64,000 nt of DNA from Eubacterium ramulus ATCC 29099 (GTDB lineage Bacteria > Bacillota > Clostridia > Lachnospirales > Lachnospiraceae), in contig NZ_KI271153.1 in assembly GCF_000469345.1 (NCBI RefSeq), positions 11,922 through 75,921 of the forward strand. Direction: 5' to 3'. A program made the position numbers and the translations under genes. Shown here in pieces: positions 36,007 to 44,119 of the stretch. How positions within the stretch are numbered: position 1 is the stretch's first letter; the number at the start of each line of letters is the position of its first letter. The notes beneath the pieces were generated by a model. The model was not told where the DNA came from. It worked only from the letters and a program-made list of their open reading frames with translations, and did no database searches.

Positions 36007-36426
36007 ATGTATAAGATCAGAATAGAAGAAAGTTTTGATTCCGCGCATTTCCTTGCCGGTTACGATGGAAAATGCAGTAATCTGCACGGGCATCGCTGGC
36101 GGATCGTGATGGAAGCAAAAGCAGATAAATTACATGAAGAAGGACAGCTGCGTGGAATGGTTACGGATTTTGGTGACATTCGCAGAGATCTGAAGGAACT
36201 TGCAGATTTTTACGACCATGCTTTGATTTACGAGAGCGGAACTTTAAAGTCGCTGACCATTCAGGCGTTGAAGGATGAACAGTTCCGCCTGATCGAAGTG
36301 CCGTTTCGGCCAACAGCAGAGAATTTTGCAAAATTCTTTTATGAGAAAATGACATTAAAAGGATATGCCGTACAGGAAATAGCCGTGTATGAGACTCCAA
36401 ATAACTGTGCTGTATATCAGATGTGA
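36007..36426 (+). CDS. queD: 6-carboxy-5,6,7,8-tetrahydropterin synthase
   Basis: It converts 7,8-dihydroneopterin triphosphate to 6-carboxytetrahydropterin, the second step of queuosine synthesis. 139 aa from the ATG at 36007, set by AAAGGA and the leader terminator. Zinc ligands and catalytic residues are visible: FDSAHFLAGYDGKCSNLHGHRW, then DFGDIRRDLKEL, FYDHALIYE and the C-terminal AVYETPNNCAVYQ. First gene of the queD-queE-folE-queC-queF run. Confidence 0.95.
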   Translation: MYKIRIEESFDSAHFLAGYDGKCSNLHGHRWRIVMEAKADKLHEEGQLRGMVTDFGDIRRDLKELADFYDHALIYESGTLKSLTIQALKDEQFRLIEVPFRPTAENFAKFFYEKMTLKGYAVQEIAVYETPNNCAVYQM

Positions 36427-36495
36427 GATGACTCCTACCTATGCAGGTGGTGAGCAACAAAAGTTGAAAAAGGGTAGAGGTAATATAGAAATCAT

Positions 36496-37164
36496 ATGAC
36501 AAATTATAAAGTAGTAGAAATATTCAGCAGTATCAACGGGGAAGGCACCCGTGCCGGACAGCTGGCAGTGTTTGTCCGGATGCAGGGATGTAATTTGAAC
36601 TGTACATACTGTGATACAAAATGGGCAAATGAGGCGGACGCAAAATTTCACTGGACTTCCACAGAGGAGATTCTGGAATTGCTTCGTAGTATGGAGATAA
36701 AGAATGTAACTATCACAGGAGGAGAACCACTGCTTCAGGAAGAGATAGGAGAATTATTGGAAGCAATGGCAAAGGAGGAGAACCTGCGGGTTGAGATTGA
36801 AACAAATGGAAGTGTACCATTGCAGCCGTTTGCAGAGATTCCGAACGGACCGTCTTTTACCATGGATTACAAGCTGCCGGGCAGTGGTATGGAAAAATAT
36901 ATGCTGCCGGAAAATTTTGCAGTGCTTCGTGCACAGGATACAGTGAAATTTGTGGTGAAAGATTATGAAGATCTGTGCCGGGCAAGGGATGTGATCCGGG
37001 AATACGATCTGACAGAAAAATGTCATGTATATCTGAGTCCGGTCTATGGACAGATTGAACTGGAAAATATTGTAAACTTTATGAAAGACAACCGCCTGAA
37101 CGATGTGAATATGCAGCTACAGATGCATAAGATCATCTGGGACAGCGAAATGCGTGGTGTGTAG
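36496..37164 (+). CDS. queE: 7-carboxy-7-deazaguanine synthase
   Basis: A radical SAM enzyme that contracts the pterin ring to 7-carboxy-7-deazaguanine. 222 aa. The N-terminus INGEGTRAGQLAVFVRMQG leads into the cluster motif CNLNCTYC, and TITGGEPLLQ near residue 75 binds SAM. It is 69 bp after queD and 18 bp before folE. The ribosome binding site is weak and distant. Confidence 0.95.
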   Translation: MTNYKVVEIFSSINGEGTRAGQLAVFVRMQGCNLNCTYCDTKWANEADAKFHWTSTEEILELLRSMEIKNVTITGGEPLLQEEIGELLEAMAKEENLRVEIETNGSVPLQPFAEIPNGPSFTMDYKLPGSGMEKYMLPENFAVLRAQDTVKFVVKDYEDLCRARDVIREYDLTEKCHVYLSPVYGQIELENIVNFMKDNRLNDVNMQLQMHKIIWDSEMRGV

Positions 37165-37182
37165 GAAAGAGAGGGAGATACA

Positions 37183-37761
37183 ATGGCAATAGATAAAGAT
37201 GCAGTGCGGGAGCACATCCGTGGGCTTCTGATCGCACTGGGAGATGATCCGGACCGAGAAGGTCTGAAAGATACACCGGATCGTGTAGCACGCATGTATG
37301 AGGAAGTATTTGAAGGCATGAATTATACCAATCACGAGATTGCACAGATGTTTGACAAGACATTTGAGGAGGATCTGACCTTTTCTTCTGAAAACAGTGA
37401 TTTTGTGATTGTAAAGGATATCGATATTTTCAGTTACTGTGAGCATCATATGGCATTGATGTATGATATGAAAGTAACGGTGGCATATGTACCAAATGGA
37501 AAAGTTATTGGTCTGAGTAAAATTGCCCGCATTGCAGATATGGTGTCCAAACGTTTGCAGCTGCAGGAACGCATTGGTACGGACATTGCAGAGATTATGC
37601 AGGAAATCACCGGTTCCGATGATGTAGCGGTATTGATTGAAGGCTGTCATAGCTGCATGACTGCCCGCGGAATTAAAAAAACGGCAGCAAAGACATATAC
37701 GACGACATTGCGCGGACGGTTTCAGACAGATTTGCAGCTTCAGATGCGTCTGAACCGATAA
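37183..37761 (+). CDS. folE: GTP cyclohydrolase I
   Basis: It makes 7,8-dihydroneopterin triphosphate from GTP, here the first step of queuosine synthesis and possibly shared with folate. 192 aa. Motifs: [16 protein letters not shown] near 27, the zinc-site [10 protein letters not shown] near 83, IGLSKIARI near 108, and the second zinc Cys in [12 protein letters not shown] near 147. GAGGGAG lies 6 nt upstream. Its place inside the que operon suggests that its main product stream goes to queuosine. Confidence 0.96.
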   Translation: MAIDKDAVREHIRGLLIALGDDPDREGLKDTPDRVARMYEEVFEGMNYTNHEIAQMFDKTFEEDLTFSSENSDFVIVKDIDIFSYCEHHMALMYDMKVTVAYVPNGKVIGLSKIARIADMVSKRLQLQERIGTDIAEIMQEITGSDDVAVLIEGCHSCMTARGIKKTAAKTYTTTLRGRFQTDLQLQMRLNR

Positions 37762-37810
37762 GCGTGTGTTGAGAGGTATGCAGTAGAAGTATGTCATGCA
37801 ATTGCATGAC

Positions 37811-37840
37811 GCGAAAGCGGATTGCGAATGTCCGCTTTAC
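37811..37840 (+). repeat. Dispersed intergenic repeat, copy D (right half only)
   Basis: Thirty bases differing at one position from the right half of copy A (4951-4980). The left half is replaced by a perfect palindrome, GTCATGCAATTGCATGAC, ending at 37810. A similar GTCATG...CATGACGCG stands alone at 35814-35832 in the queD leader. It lies between folE and queC. Confidence 0.85.
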
Positions 37841-37890
37841 GATTGGAATATCAGATATTTCGAAACATTAATAAGGAGTGAGAAAGAAAA

Positions 37891-38577
37891 ATGGCAGAAA
37901 AAGCATTAGTATTATTCAGCGGCGGTGTGGATTCCACCACTTGCCTCGGCCTTGCAATTGAACGGTATGGCAAAGAAAATGTAATTGCATTGTCTGTTTC
38001 TTATGGGCAAAAGCATGAAAAAGAGATTGAAGCATCGAAAAAAATTGCACAGCATTATGGTGTGGAGCATTTATATCTGGATCTGGGAGCTATCTTCCAG
38101 TACAGTAACTGTTCCTTGCTGAGTCATTCTACAGAAGAAATTCCGGAGGAAGCGTATGTAGAGCAGCTGACTAAGACAGACGGAAAACCGGTATCAACTT
38201 ATGTGCCTTTCCGAAATGGTCTGTTTTTATCTTCTGCAGCAAGTATTGCGCTGTCTAAAGACTGCAACGTGATTTTTTATGGTGCACACAGTGACGATGC
38301 GGCAGGAAGTGCTTATCCGGATTGTTCGGATGCTTTTAATCAGGCAATGAAAGATGCTATTTATCTTGGAAGTGGTAACCAGGTGACCATTGAAGCACCT
38401 TTTGTAAATTGGACAAAGGCAGATGTGGTGAAAAAAGGTCTGGAGCTGAATGTTCCTTACGAACTGACCTGGAGTTGTTACGAAGGCGGCGAGAAGCCAT
38501 GTGGAAAATGCGGTACCTGTATTGACCGGGCAGCTGCTTTTGAAAAAAATGGCGTAAAAGATCCGGCACTTGATTAG
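37891..38577 (+). CDS. queC: 7-cyano-7-deazaguanine (preQ0) synthase
   Basis: An ATP-dependent enzyme turning 7-carboxy-7-deazaguanine and ammonia into preQ0. 228 aa. The PP-loop [14 protein letters not shown] is at residue 9 and the zinc-binding [15 protein letters not shown] near 195. AAGGAG lies 12 nt before the ATG. It follows folE after a 129-bp gap containing repeat D. Confidence 0.96.
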   Translation: MAEKALVLFSGGVDSTTCLGLAIERYGKENVIALSVSYGQKHEKEIEASKKIAQHYGVEHLYLDLGAIFQYSNCSLLSHSTEEIPEEAYVEQLTKTDGKPVSTYVPFRNGLFLSSAASIALSKDCNVIFYGAHSDDAAGSAYPDCSDAFNQAMKDAIYLGSGNQVTIEAPFVNWTKADVVKKGLELNVPYELTWSCYEGGEKPCGKCGTCIDRAAAFEKNGVKDPALD

Positions 38578-38684
38578 CTGACTGGAACGGAGTGCAGATT
38601 TGCAGAGATGTACAGACAGATGGAAAAACAGAAAGAACTGTCGCTATCTGCAAAAGACCGATAGAAAAAAGGAGAGAAGGAACA

Positions 38685-39182
38685 ATGACAGGAAGAAGCA
38701 AAGAAGAGACAGCAGGAGTATCCCTGCTGGGAAATCAGAATGTCCGATATCCGGATGATTATGCACCGGAAGTGCTGGAGACATTTGTGAACAAACATCC
38801 GGGAAATGATTATTTTGTAAAATTTAACTGCCCGGAATTTACCAGTTTATGTCCGATCACAGGGCAACCGGATTTTGCAACGATTACTATTTCCTATGTA
38901 CCGGGAGAACGGATGGTAGAGAGCAAATCACTGAAGCTGTATCTGTTCAGCTTCCGTAATCACGGAGATTTTCATGAGGATTGCGTCAATGTTATCATGA
39001 AAGATCTGATTAAATTGATGGATCCGAAATATATTGAAGTATGGGGAAAATTCACACCGAGAGGTGGAATTTCCATTGATCCATATTGCAATTACGGAAA
39101 AGCAGGTACAAAGTGGGAAGAGGTAGCATGGAACCGTCTGACAAACCATGATCTGTATCCGGAAAAGGTTGATAATCGATAA
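38685..39182 (+). CDS. queF: NADPH-dependent preQ0 reductase
   Basis: It reduces the nitrile of preQ0 to the amine of preQ1. 165 aa from the ATG at 38685, with AGAAGGA before it; upstream in-frame ATGs lack a site. It is the short single-domain type: the catalytic Cys lies in [15 protein letters not shown] near 60, followed by [22 protein letters not shown]. Last dedicated gene of the queuosine operon; tRNA insertion by Tgt must be encoded elsewhere. Confidence 0.96.
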   Translation: MTGRSKEETAGVSLLGNQNVRYPDDYAPEVLETFVNKHPGNDYFVKFNCPEFTSLCPITGQPDFATITISYVPGERMVESKSLKLYLFSFRNHGDFHEDCVNVIMKDLIKLMDPKYIEVWGKFTPRGGISIDPYCNYGKAGTKWEEVAWNRLTNHDLYPEKVDNR

Positions 39183-39283
39183 AGTCATAAGAATATATAA
39201 ATCCGGTATCTGTAAAATGTTTTCGGATCATACAGGTATAGATCCGGAAAGAAGATACCGCCTAGTGGGAGAATATTAAATAA

Positions 39284-39826
39284 ATGGACGAGATGAAACG
39301 AATTGACCGTGTGTTAAAATATAAAGGTTCTATTGTGGATGTATATGATGATGTGATGCAGTCGCCAACCGGAAAGATTGCGCATTGGGATTACGTTGCA
39401 CATCGCAAAGGTGCGGCAGCGGTACTTCCGGTGTTAGAAGATGGACGGATCCTGATGGTGCGTCAGTACCGGAACGCATTAGATCGGGAGACACTGGAGA
39501 TTCCGGCTGGTTCCAGAGATAGTACGGAGGAAGCGACATCTGTATGCGCTGCCCGTGAGCTGGAAGAAGAGACCGGATATCGAGCAGCAAAGATGGAACT
39601 TCTGATAACGGTATCCACGACAGTTGCTTTTTGTAATGAGACCATCGATGTATATCTGGCAACAGAACTGACACCGACGCAGCAGCATCTGGATGAAGAT
39701 GAATTTGTGGAAGTGGAGTGTTTCACAATCGATGAATTAAAAGATATGGTTCTGACTCAGAAGATTCAGGATTCAAAAACTGCCGCTGCAATTATGGCAT
39801 ATTATGGAAAATACTGCATAGATTAG
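39284..39826 (+). CDS. NUDIX hydrolase (ADP-ribose pyrophosphatase type)
   Basis: 180 aa. The NUDIX box is GSRDSTEEATSVCAAREL followed by EEETGY (about residues 73-96), with one extra residue before the first Glu compared with the consensus. ETLEIPAG before it and the N-terminal strands fit NudF-type ADP-ribose pyrophosphatases. In Bacillus nudF lies near spoIIM, and here a SpoIIM-like gene follows 27 bp later. The start may also be the ATG at 39293. Confidence 0.88.
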   Translation: MDEMKRIDRVLKYKGSIVDVYDDVMQSPTGKIAHWDYVAHRKGAAAVLPVLEDGRILMVRQYRNALDRETLEIPAGSRDSTEEATSVCAARELEEETGYRAAKMELLITVSTTVAFCNETIDVYLATELTPTQQHLDEDEFVEVECFTIDELKDMVLTQKIQDSKTAAAIMAYYGKYCID

Positions 39827-39853
39827 AGAAAAAGCAAAGCAGCGGGATGGTAA

Positions 39854-40480
39854 ATGATAACAGATACTGTACAACAACCAGGGAAAATAACGATGCTGCA
39901 GATCGGTATCGCACTTTTTCTTGGTTGTTTCTTTTTTGGAAGCATTCTGAGCAATTTTATATGGCAGGATACAGCCTGGTGGATTGGATCTGCAGGGGAT
40001 ACAGACTGGCAACAGATTCTGGCAGATGGAGAACAGCGGGAACGCTTTTTTGGGCAGGTTTTAATCCTGCGGGGGATTCCTTGGATTATACTGCAGATTT
40101 TCCTCTTCATTTCCTGGGGACGGTGGGTGTTCGCAGGTTGGTATGGATGGCTGGGGGTGTCCGGCGGTATGGTGACAGGTGCATTCTGGAACAGAAACGG
40201 ACTGGCAGGTATCGGACAGGTTCTGGGATTTTGTTTTCCGCAGATGCTTGTCTATAGTGTGGCATATTTTGGACTACTCCTCTTACTGGTAGCATGGCAG
40301 AAACTGCGTAAGGAACGGAGAAATGCAGTCGTTATGCACAGGAACCGGAATGGAAAGACATTGGCGGTGTTTGTATTTTTGTTATTGTGTAACACTGGTA
40401 TTTATACGATGGGAATTTGGTTGGAATTGGTTGTGAACCCGTGGGTTGCAACTTTTTCAATGCAATTACCGATAAAATAA
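39854..40480 (+). CDS. SpoIIM-like (stage II sporulation protein M) membrane protein
   Basis: 208 aa, close to the roughly 214 aa of SpoIIM, with about five membrane segments (LQIGIALFLGCFFFGSIL; GFCFPQMLVYSVAYFGLLLL; TLAVFVFLLLCNTGIYTMG). Length, topology, the PQ-containing span and the C-terminus (ELVVNPWVATFSM) fit SpoIIM, part of the DMP complex that remodels the septum during engulfment. The gene after nudF is also the expected place. The sequence is divergent, so the call rests on pattern and context. Confidence 0.6.
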   Translation: MITDTVQQPGKITMLQIGIALFLGCFFFGSILSNFIWQDTAWWIGSAGDTDWQQILADGEQRERFFGQVLILRGIPWIILQIFLFISWGRWVFAGWYGWLGVSGGMVTGAFWNRNGLAGIGQVLGFCFPQMLVYSVAYFGLLLLLVAWQKLRKERRNAVVMHRNRNGKTLAVFVFLLLCNTGIYTMGIWLELVVNPWVATFSMQLPIK

Positions 40481-40508
40481 AATCAGCTGGTATCAATTTG
40501 ATCGCAGA

Positions 40509-40577
40509 ATAAGCATCCCCCTTCCCCCCACGCTTCAAGTGTGTAGAGCACTAAGCGGGGGGAAGGGGGATGCTTAT
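40509..40577. repeat. Long GC-rich palindrome (about 21-bp arms)
   Basis: 40509-40529 pairs with 40557-40577 without mismatch; the arms contain ATAAGCATCCCCCTTCC and its complement. GCTT/AAGC add inner pairs with a 2-nt bulge. It lies between the convergent SpoIIM-like and aroF genes and could stop both transcripts, though neither side has a clear T-run. It belongs with the other AAGCATCC-ended hairpins in the window. Confidence 0.85.
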
Positions 40578-40656
40578 GTCAGTGATTCTGAAACGAATCT
40601 GTCCGCATACACTGAATAGATCAAACATTCCGGGTCAAATGGGTTTGACTTGAATG

Positions 40657-41688
40657 CTAACGGACAGAATCAGCAATTGCATACAGGAGCTGTTCGGATT
40701 CTTCCCATCCAAGACATGGGTCAGTAATAGATTTTCCATAAATGTGCTCACCAATTTTCTGATTTCCCGGACAAATATAACTTTCAATCATTACGCCTTT
40801 GACCAGTTTATTGATGATCGCAGATTCTTTGCGGTTGTGCATTACTTCCTTGACGATACGAATCTGTTCCTCGTACTTTTTGTTGGAATTGGAATGGTTT
40901 GCATCCACAATACATGCCGGGTTTACCAGATCCATTTTTTCATACATTTCATTCAGGCGAATCAGATCTTCGTAGTGGTAGTTGGGGATAGCAACCCCGC
41001 GTTTGTTGACTGCACCACGCAGGATAACATGAGCCAGTGGATTGCCGGTAGTGTCTACCTCCCATCCGCGATGTACGAAATGGTGAGGATGCTGGGCAGC
41101 ATATACAGAATTTAACATAACAGAAAAATCACCACTGGTAGGGTTTTTCATGCCGCTGGCCACATCAAATCCACTGACAGTCAGACGATGCTGCTGATCT
41201 TCTACGGAACGGGCACCGATAGCCACGTAGGAGAGCAGATCGTTGATGTAGTCCCAGTTTTCCGGGTAAAGCATTTCATCTGCAGCGGACAGCCCGGTTT
41301 CTTCAATGGCACGCAGATGCAGACTGCGGACTGCGATGAGTCCGGCAATCATATCCGGTTTTGCCTCCGGATCCGGCTGGGTAGCAATTCCTTTATAGCC
41401 TTCTCCGGTGGTCCGTGGCTTGTTCGTGTAGATACGTGGAATCAGAATCAGCTTGTCTTTCGTCTGCTCGTTTACTCTTGCCAGGCGGTGGATATAATCC
41501 ATAACCGGCTCTTCTTTGTCTGCGGAGCATGGTCCGATGATGACAAGAAATTTATCTGATTCGCCACGCAGTACGCGGCTGATTTCTTCATCTCTTTCAC
41601 ATTTGATTTTTTTGCAGGTATTATTTAACGGGTAGGTCTGCTTAATCTCCTCCGGTGTCGGTAATTGTTTTAAATAAGAAAAACTCAT
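40657..41688 (-). CDS. aroF: 3-deoxy-7-phosphoheptulonate (DAHP) synthase, class I
   Basis: It joins phosphoenolpyruvate and erythrose-4-phosphate, the first step of aromatic amino-acid synthesis. 343 aa, the AroF/G/H type. Motifs: VIIGPCSADKEEPVMDY near 50, PRIYTNKPRTTGEGYKG near 85, GARSVEDQQHR near 157 and DANHSNSNKKYE near 263. AGGAG lies 8 nt before the ATG. It begins 12 nt after the aroE stop. Which amino acid inhibits it cannot be read from sequence. Confidence 0.95.
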   Translation of the reverse strand: MSFSYLKQLPTPEEIKQTYPLNNTCKKIKCERDEEISRVLRGESDKFLVIIGPCSADKEEPVMDYIHRLARVNEQTKDKLILIPRIYTNKPRTTGEGYKGIATQPDPEAKPDMIAGLIAVRSLHLRAIEETGLSAADEMLYPENWDYINDLLSYVAIGARSVEDQQHRLTVSGFDVASGMKNPTSGDFSVMLNSVYAAQHPHHFVHRGWEVDTTGNPLAHVILRGAVNKRGVAIPNYHYEDLIRLNEMYEKMDLVNPACIVDANHSNSNKKYEEQIRIVKEVMHNRKESAIINKLVKGVMIESYICPGNQKIGEHIYGKSITDPCLGWEESEQLLYAIADSVR

Positions 41689-41700
41689 GATGTTACTCCT

Positions 41701-42570
41701 TTATTGATGGCTGAAAAATTTCTGACGGATGATGTCGACCGGCATTTTTTGTCCGATCCAACATTCAAAGGAAGCTGCACCCTGGAACAGAAGCATATAC
41801 AGTCCGTTAAATACGGAACATCCGGCAGCTTCGGCCATCTGATACAATTTTGTCTTGCGTGGATTGTAGATGATATCGCATACAATCAGTCCCGGTAACA
41901 GCATGGATGCGTCCGGGATCGGGCACTGATCGTCATGTGGCGCCATACCTACGTTGGTAGCATTGGTCAGAATGGCACTTTCGGAAATGCTCTTGCGCAT
42001 CTGCTCAGTGTCTGCAAAATCATAAATGTGAATATTGCAGGAGGTATGTTCGCGGACGCGGTCTGCGAATGCCAGTGCACGGTCAAATTCTTCCGGGAGT
42101 TTCAGCTGAAAGATGTCGATGTCTGATACACCATCCAGAGCTGCCTGAGTACAGATTGCAGTGGCAGCACCGCCGCATCCGAGCACTGTCATTTTTTTCC
42201 CAATGATGTCATGTCCGGCATCTGATACGGAAGACATAAATCCAATACCATCTGTAGTATGACCGGTCAGCTTGCCATCTTTAATAATGACAGTATTGCA
42301 TGCCTGTGCAATTTTGGCGGCTGGTGTCAGCTCATCCATGTATTCTAACACGTGTACTTTGTACGGCATAGTTACGTTGAAGCCTTTTGCACCGATATCT
42401 CTGAGACCGCGTACTGCGGTACCCAGATCACTGCCGGCAAGATCAAATGCCAGATAGACATAATCCAGTCCCAGCTGACGAAATGCTTCATTGTGCATCT
42501 GGGGGGAGATGCTGTGCGCTACCGGACTTCCGATGAGTCCGGTCAATGTTGTTTTTCCGGTAATTTCCAT
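41701..42570 (-). CDS. aroE: Shikimate dehydrogenase
   Basis: It reduces 3-dehydroshikimate to shikimate. 289 aa from the ATG at 42570. The N-terminus LIGSPVAHSISPQMHNEAF binds shikimate, GFNVTMPYK holds the catalytic Lys, and HTTDGIGFM and the nucleotide loop LGCGGAATAI follow. The in-frame ATG at 42720 would add 50 non-homologous residues and lies upstream of the predicted promoter. First gene of the minus-strand aroE-aroF unit, divergent from aroD-aroK. Confidence 0.95.
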   Translation of the reverse strand: MEITGKTTLTGLIGSPVAHSISPQMHNEAFRQLGLDYVYLAFDLAGSDLGTAVRGLRDIGAKGFNVTMPYKVHVLEYMDELTPAAKIAQACNTVIIKDGKLTGHTTDGIGFMSSVSDAGHDIIGKKMTVLGCGGAATAICTQAALDGVSDIDIFQLKLPEEFDRALAFADRVREHTSCNIHIYDFADTEQMRKSISESAILTNATNVGMAPHDDQCPIPDASMLLPGLIVCDIIYNPRKTKLYQMAEAAGCSVFNGLYMLLFQGAASFECWIGQKMPVDIIRQKFFSHQ

Positions 42571-42664
42571 AATCTTTTCCCTGCCTTTTTGTATCTCATA
42601 TTTTTCAAGCTTTTCAATAATAATGATGGGTATTTGGTAAATATGAACGGTTTTATATGTCCTT

Positions 42665-42693
42665 ATGATAGGGTGTTTTAGAAAAAAAGTCAA
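42665..42693 (-). promoter_or_regulatory. Promoter of aroE-aroF
   Basis: On the minus strand: TTGACT (42693-42688), 17 bp, TATCAT (42670-42665), about 95 bp before aroE. For the divergent aroD a weaker candidate is TTTATC (42713-42718), 17 bp, TACAAT (42736-42741). Confidence 0.7.
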
Positions 42694-42779
42694 TATTTTC
42701 AATCTTTTAAGGTTTATCATTACGAAAAAACATGTTACAATGAAAATGTTAAGCGTAAATAATGGAACGGAGGAACATT

Positions 42780-43544
42780 ATGCAAAATGCATTTGAAATA
42801 AAAGGAATACGAATTGGAGATGGTCAGCCGGTGATCTGTGTGCCGGTGGTGGCTCTAAAAAAGGAAGAAGTCATTACTAATATTCGTTTTCTGGCGGAAC
42901 AAAAGGTGCAAATGATCGAGTGGCGTGTGGATTGTTTTGAAGAAGTCGATGATTTCCATGCGGTGAGTGAAGTGCTGCAGGTAATACGTCCGGTACTGGA
43001 GCATACCATTTTCCTTTTCACTTTTCGGACAAAACAACAGGGCGGAAGCCGCAAGATGGAAGAGTGGAAAATCCTGAAGCTGAATGAACTGGCAGCAAAA
43101 AGTGGTTGTGCGGATCTTATAGATCTGGAGTTTTTTGAGGCCACAAAACCGGAAAAAGAAATCCGCCGGTTTCAGCGGATGGGTGTGCGTGTCATTGCTT
43201 CCCACCATGATTTTGACGAAACTCCGGATGACCGGATTCTGCGGATGCTGATGGAACAGATGCAGCAGGGTGGAGCTGATGTGGCAAAACTGGCAGTAAT
43301 GCCGAAAAATGCAGATGATGTGGTACGTTTATTGAAACTGACCAATGACATCAGGCAGAAATATCCGACGCTTCCGGTTGTTACCATGTCTATGGGTGCT
43401 CTTGGAGTAGTCAGTCGTATGGCCGGAGAAATCTTCGGATCCTGCATCACTTTTGGCGCTGTTGGGGAGATTTCTGCACCGGGACAGATTCCGGCTGGTC
43501 AGCTGGAACATATTCTGCAGATAATCCACAAGGGACTGGAATAA
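42780..43544 (+). CDS. aroD: 3-dehydroquinate dehydratase, type I
   Basis: It forms 3-dehydroshikimate through a Schiff base. 254 aa from the ATG at 42780 with GGAGG before it. Motifs: MIEWRVDCFEEV near 45, FTFRTKQQGG near 80, the catalytic His in VIASHHDFDETP near 143, the Schiff-base Lys in ADVAKLAVMP near 170, and the C-terminal SMGALGVVSRMAGEIFGS. It leads the aroD-aroK unit. Confidence 0.95.
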   Translation: MQNAFEIKGIRIGDGQPVICVPVVALKKEEVITNIRFLAEQKVQMIEWRVDCFEEVDDFHAVSEVLQVIRPVLEHTIFLFTFRTKQQGGSRKMEEWKILKLNELAAKSGCADLIDLEFFEATKPEKEIRRFQRMGVRVIASHHDFDETPDDRILRMLMEQMQQGGADVAKLAVMPKNADDVVRLLKLTNDIRQKYPTLPVVTMSMGALGVVSRMAGEIFGSCITFGAVGEISAPGQIPAGQLEHILQIIHKGLE

Positions 43545-43576
43545 GATAAAAACATCGAGATACGAGGAGAATTGTG

Positions 43577-44089
43577 ATGAAACAACATATTTATCTGATT
43601 GGTTTTATGGGAACTGGTAAAACAACGATTTCGCATAAGTTACGAGAACTGACAGGGGCCAAAGAAATCGATATGGATGCATGGATCGTAGAGAAAAATG
43701 CCTTGTCTATCAATGAAATGTTTGAAAAATACGGTGAGACTTATTTCAGAGACCGGGAGACGGATGCTGTATGCGAGATTGCAAAGTCTGCTCCGGCAAT
43801 CGTATCCTGCGGCGGCGGTGCGGTACTGCGGCAGGAAAATACACAGATGATGAAGGAGAGCGGCAGGATCGTGTTGCTGACAGCAACACCGGAGACAGTA
43901 TACCAACGGGTAAAGAACAGCACAGACCGACCGCTGCTTAACGGTCATATGAATGTGGAGTATATTGCATCCCTGATGGAAAAGCGTCGGGCCCTGTATG
44001 CGGGAGCCTGTGACATCAGTGTGTCAACAGATGGAAAAACACCGGAGCAGATTGCAATGGAAATTCTGGCGGCGGCCGGCGAAATGTGA
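43577..44089 (+). CDS. aroK: Shikimate kinase
   Basis: It phosphorylates shikimate. 170 aa. P-loop GFMGTGKTT near residue 9, IDMDAWIVEKN binding the substrate, FRDRETDAV near 57, SCGGGAVL near 78 and the lid arginine in STDRPLLNG. GAGGAGA lies 6 nt before the ATG at 43577; a GTG directly before it is less likely. The Pel-like gene begins 30 nt after its stop and may be read from the same transcript. Confidence 0.95.
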   Translation: MKQHIYLIGFMGTGKTTISHKLRELTGAKEIDMDAWIVEKNALSINEMFEKYGETYFRDRETDAVCEIAKSAPAIVSCGGGAVLRQENTQMMKESGRIVLLTATPETVYQRVKNSTDRPLLNGHMNVEYIASLMEKRRALYAGACDISVSTDGKTPEQIAMEILAAAGEM

Positions 44090-44119
44090 ACATAAAATCC
44101 GGGAAAGGTTTACTGGTAT

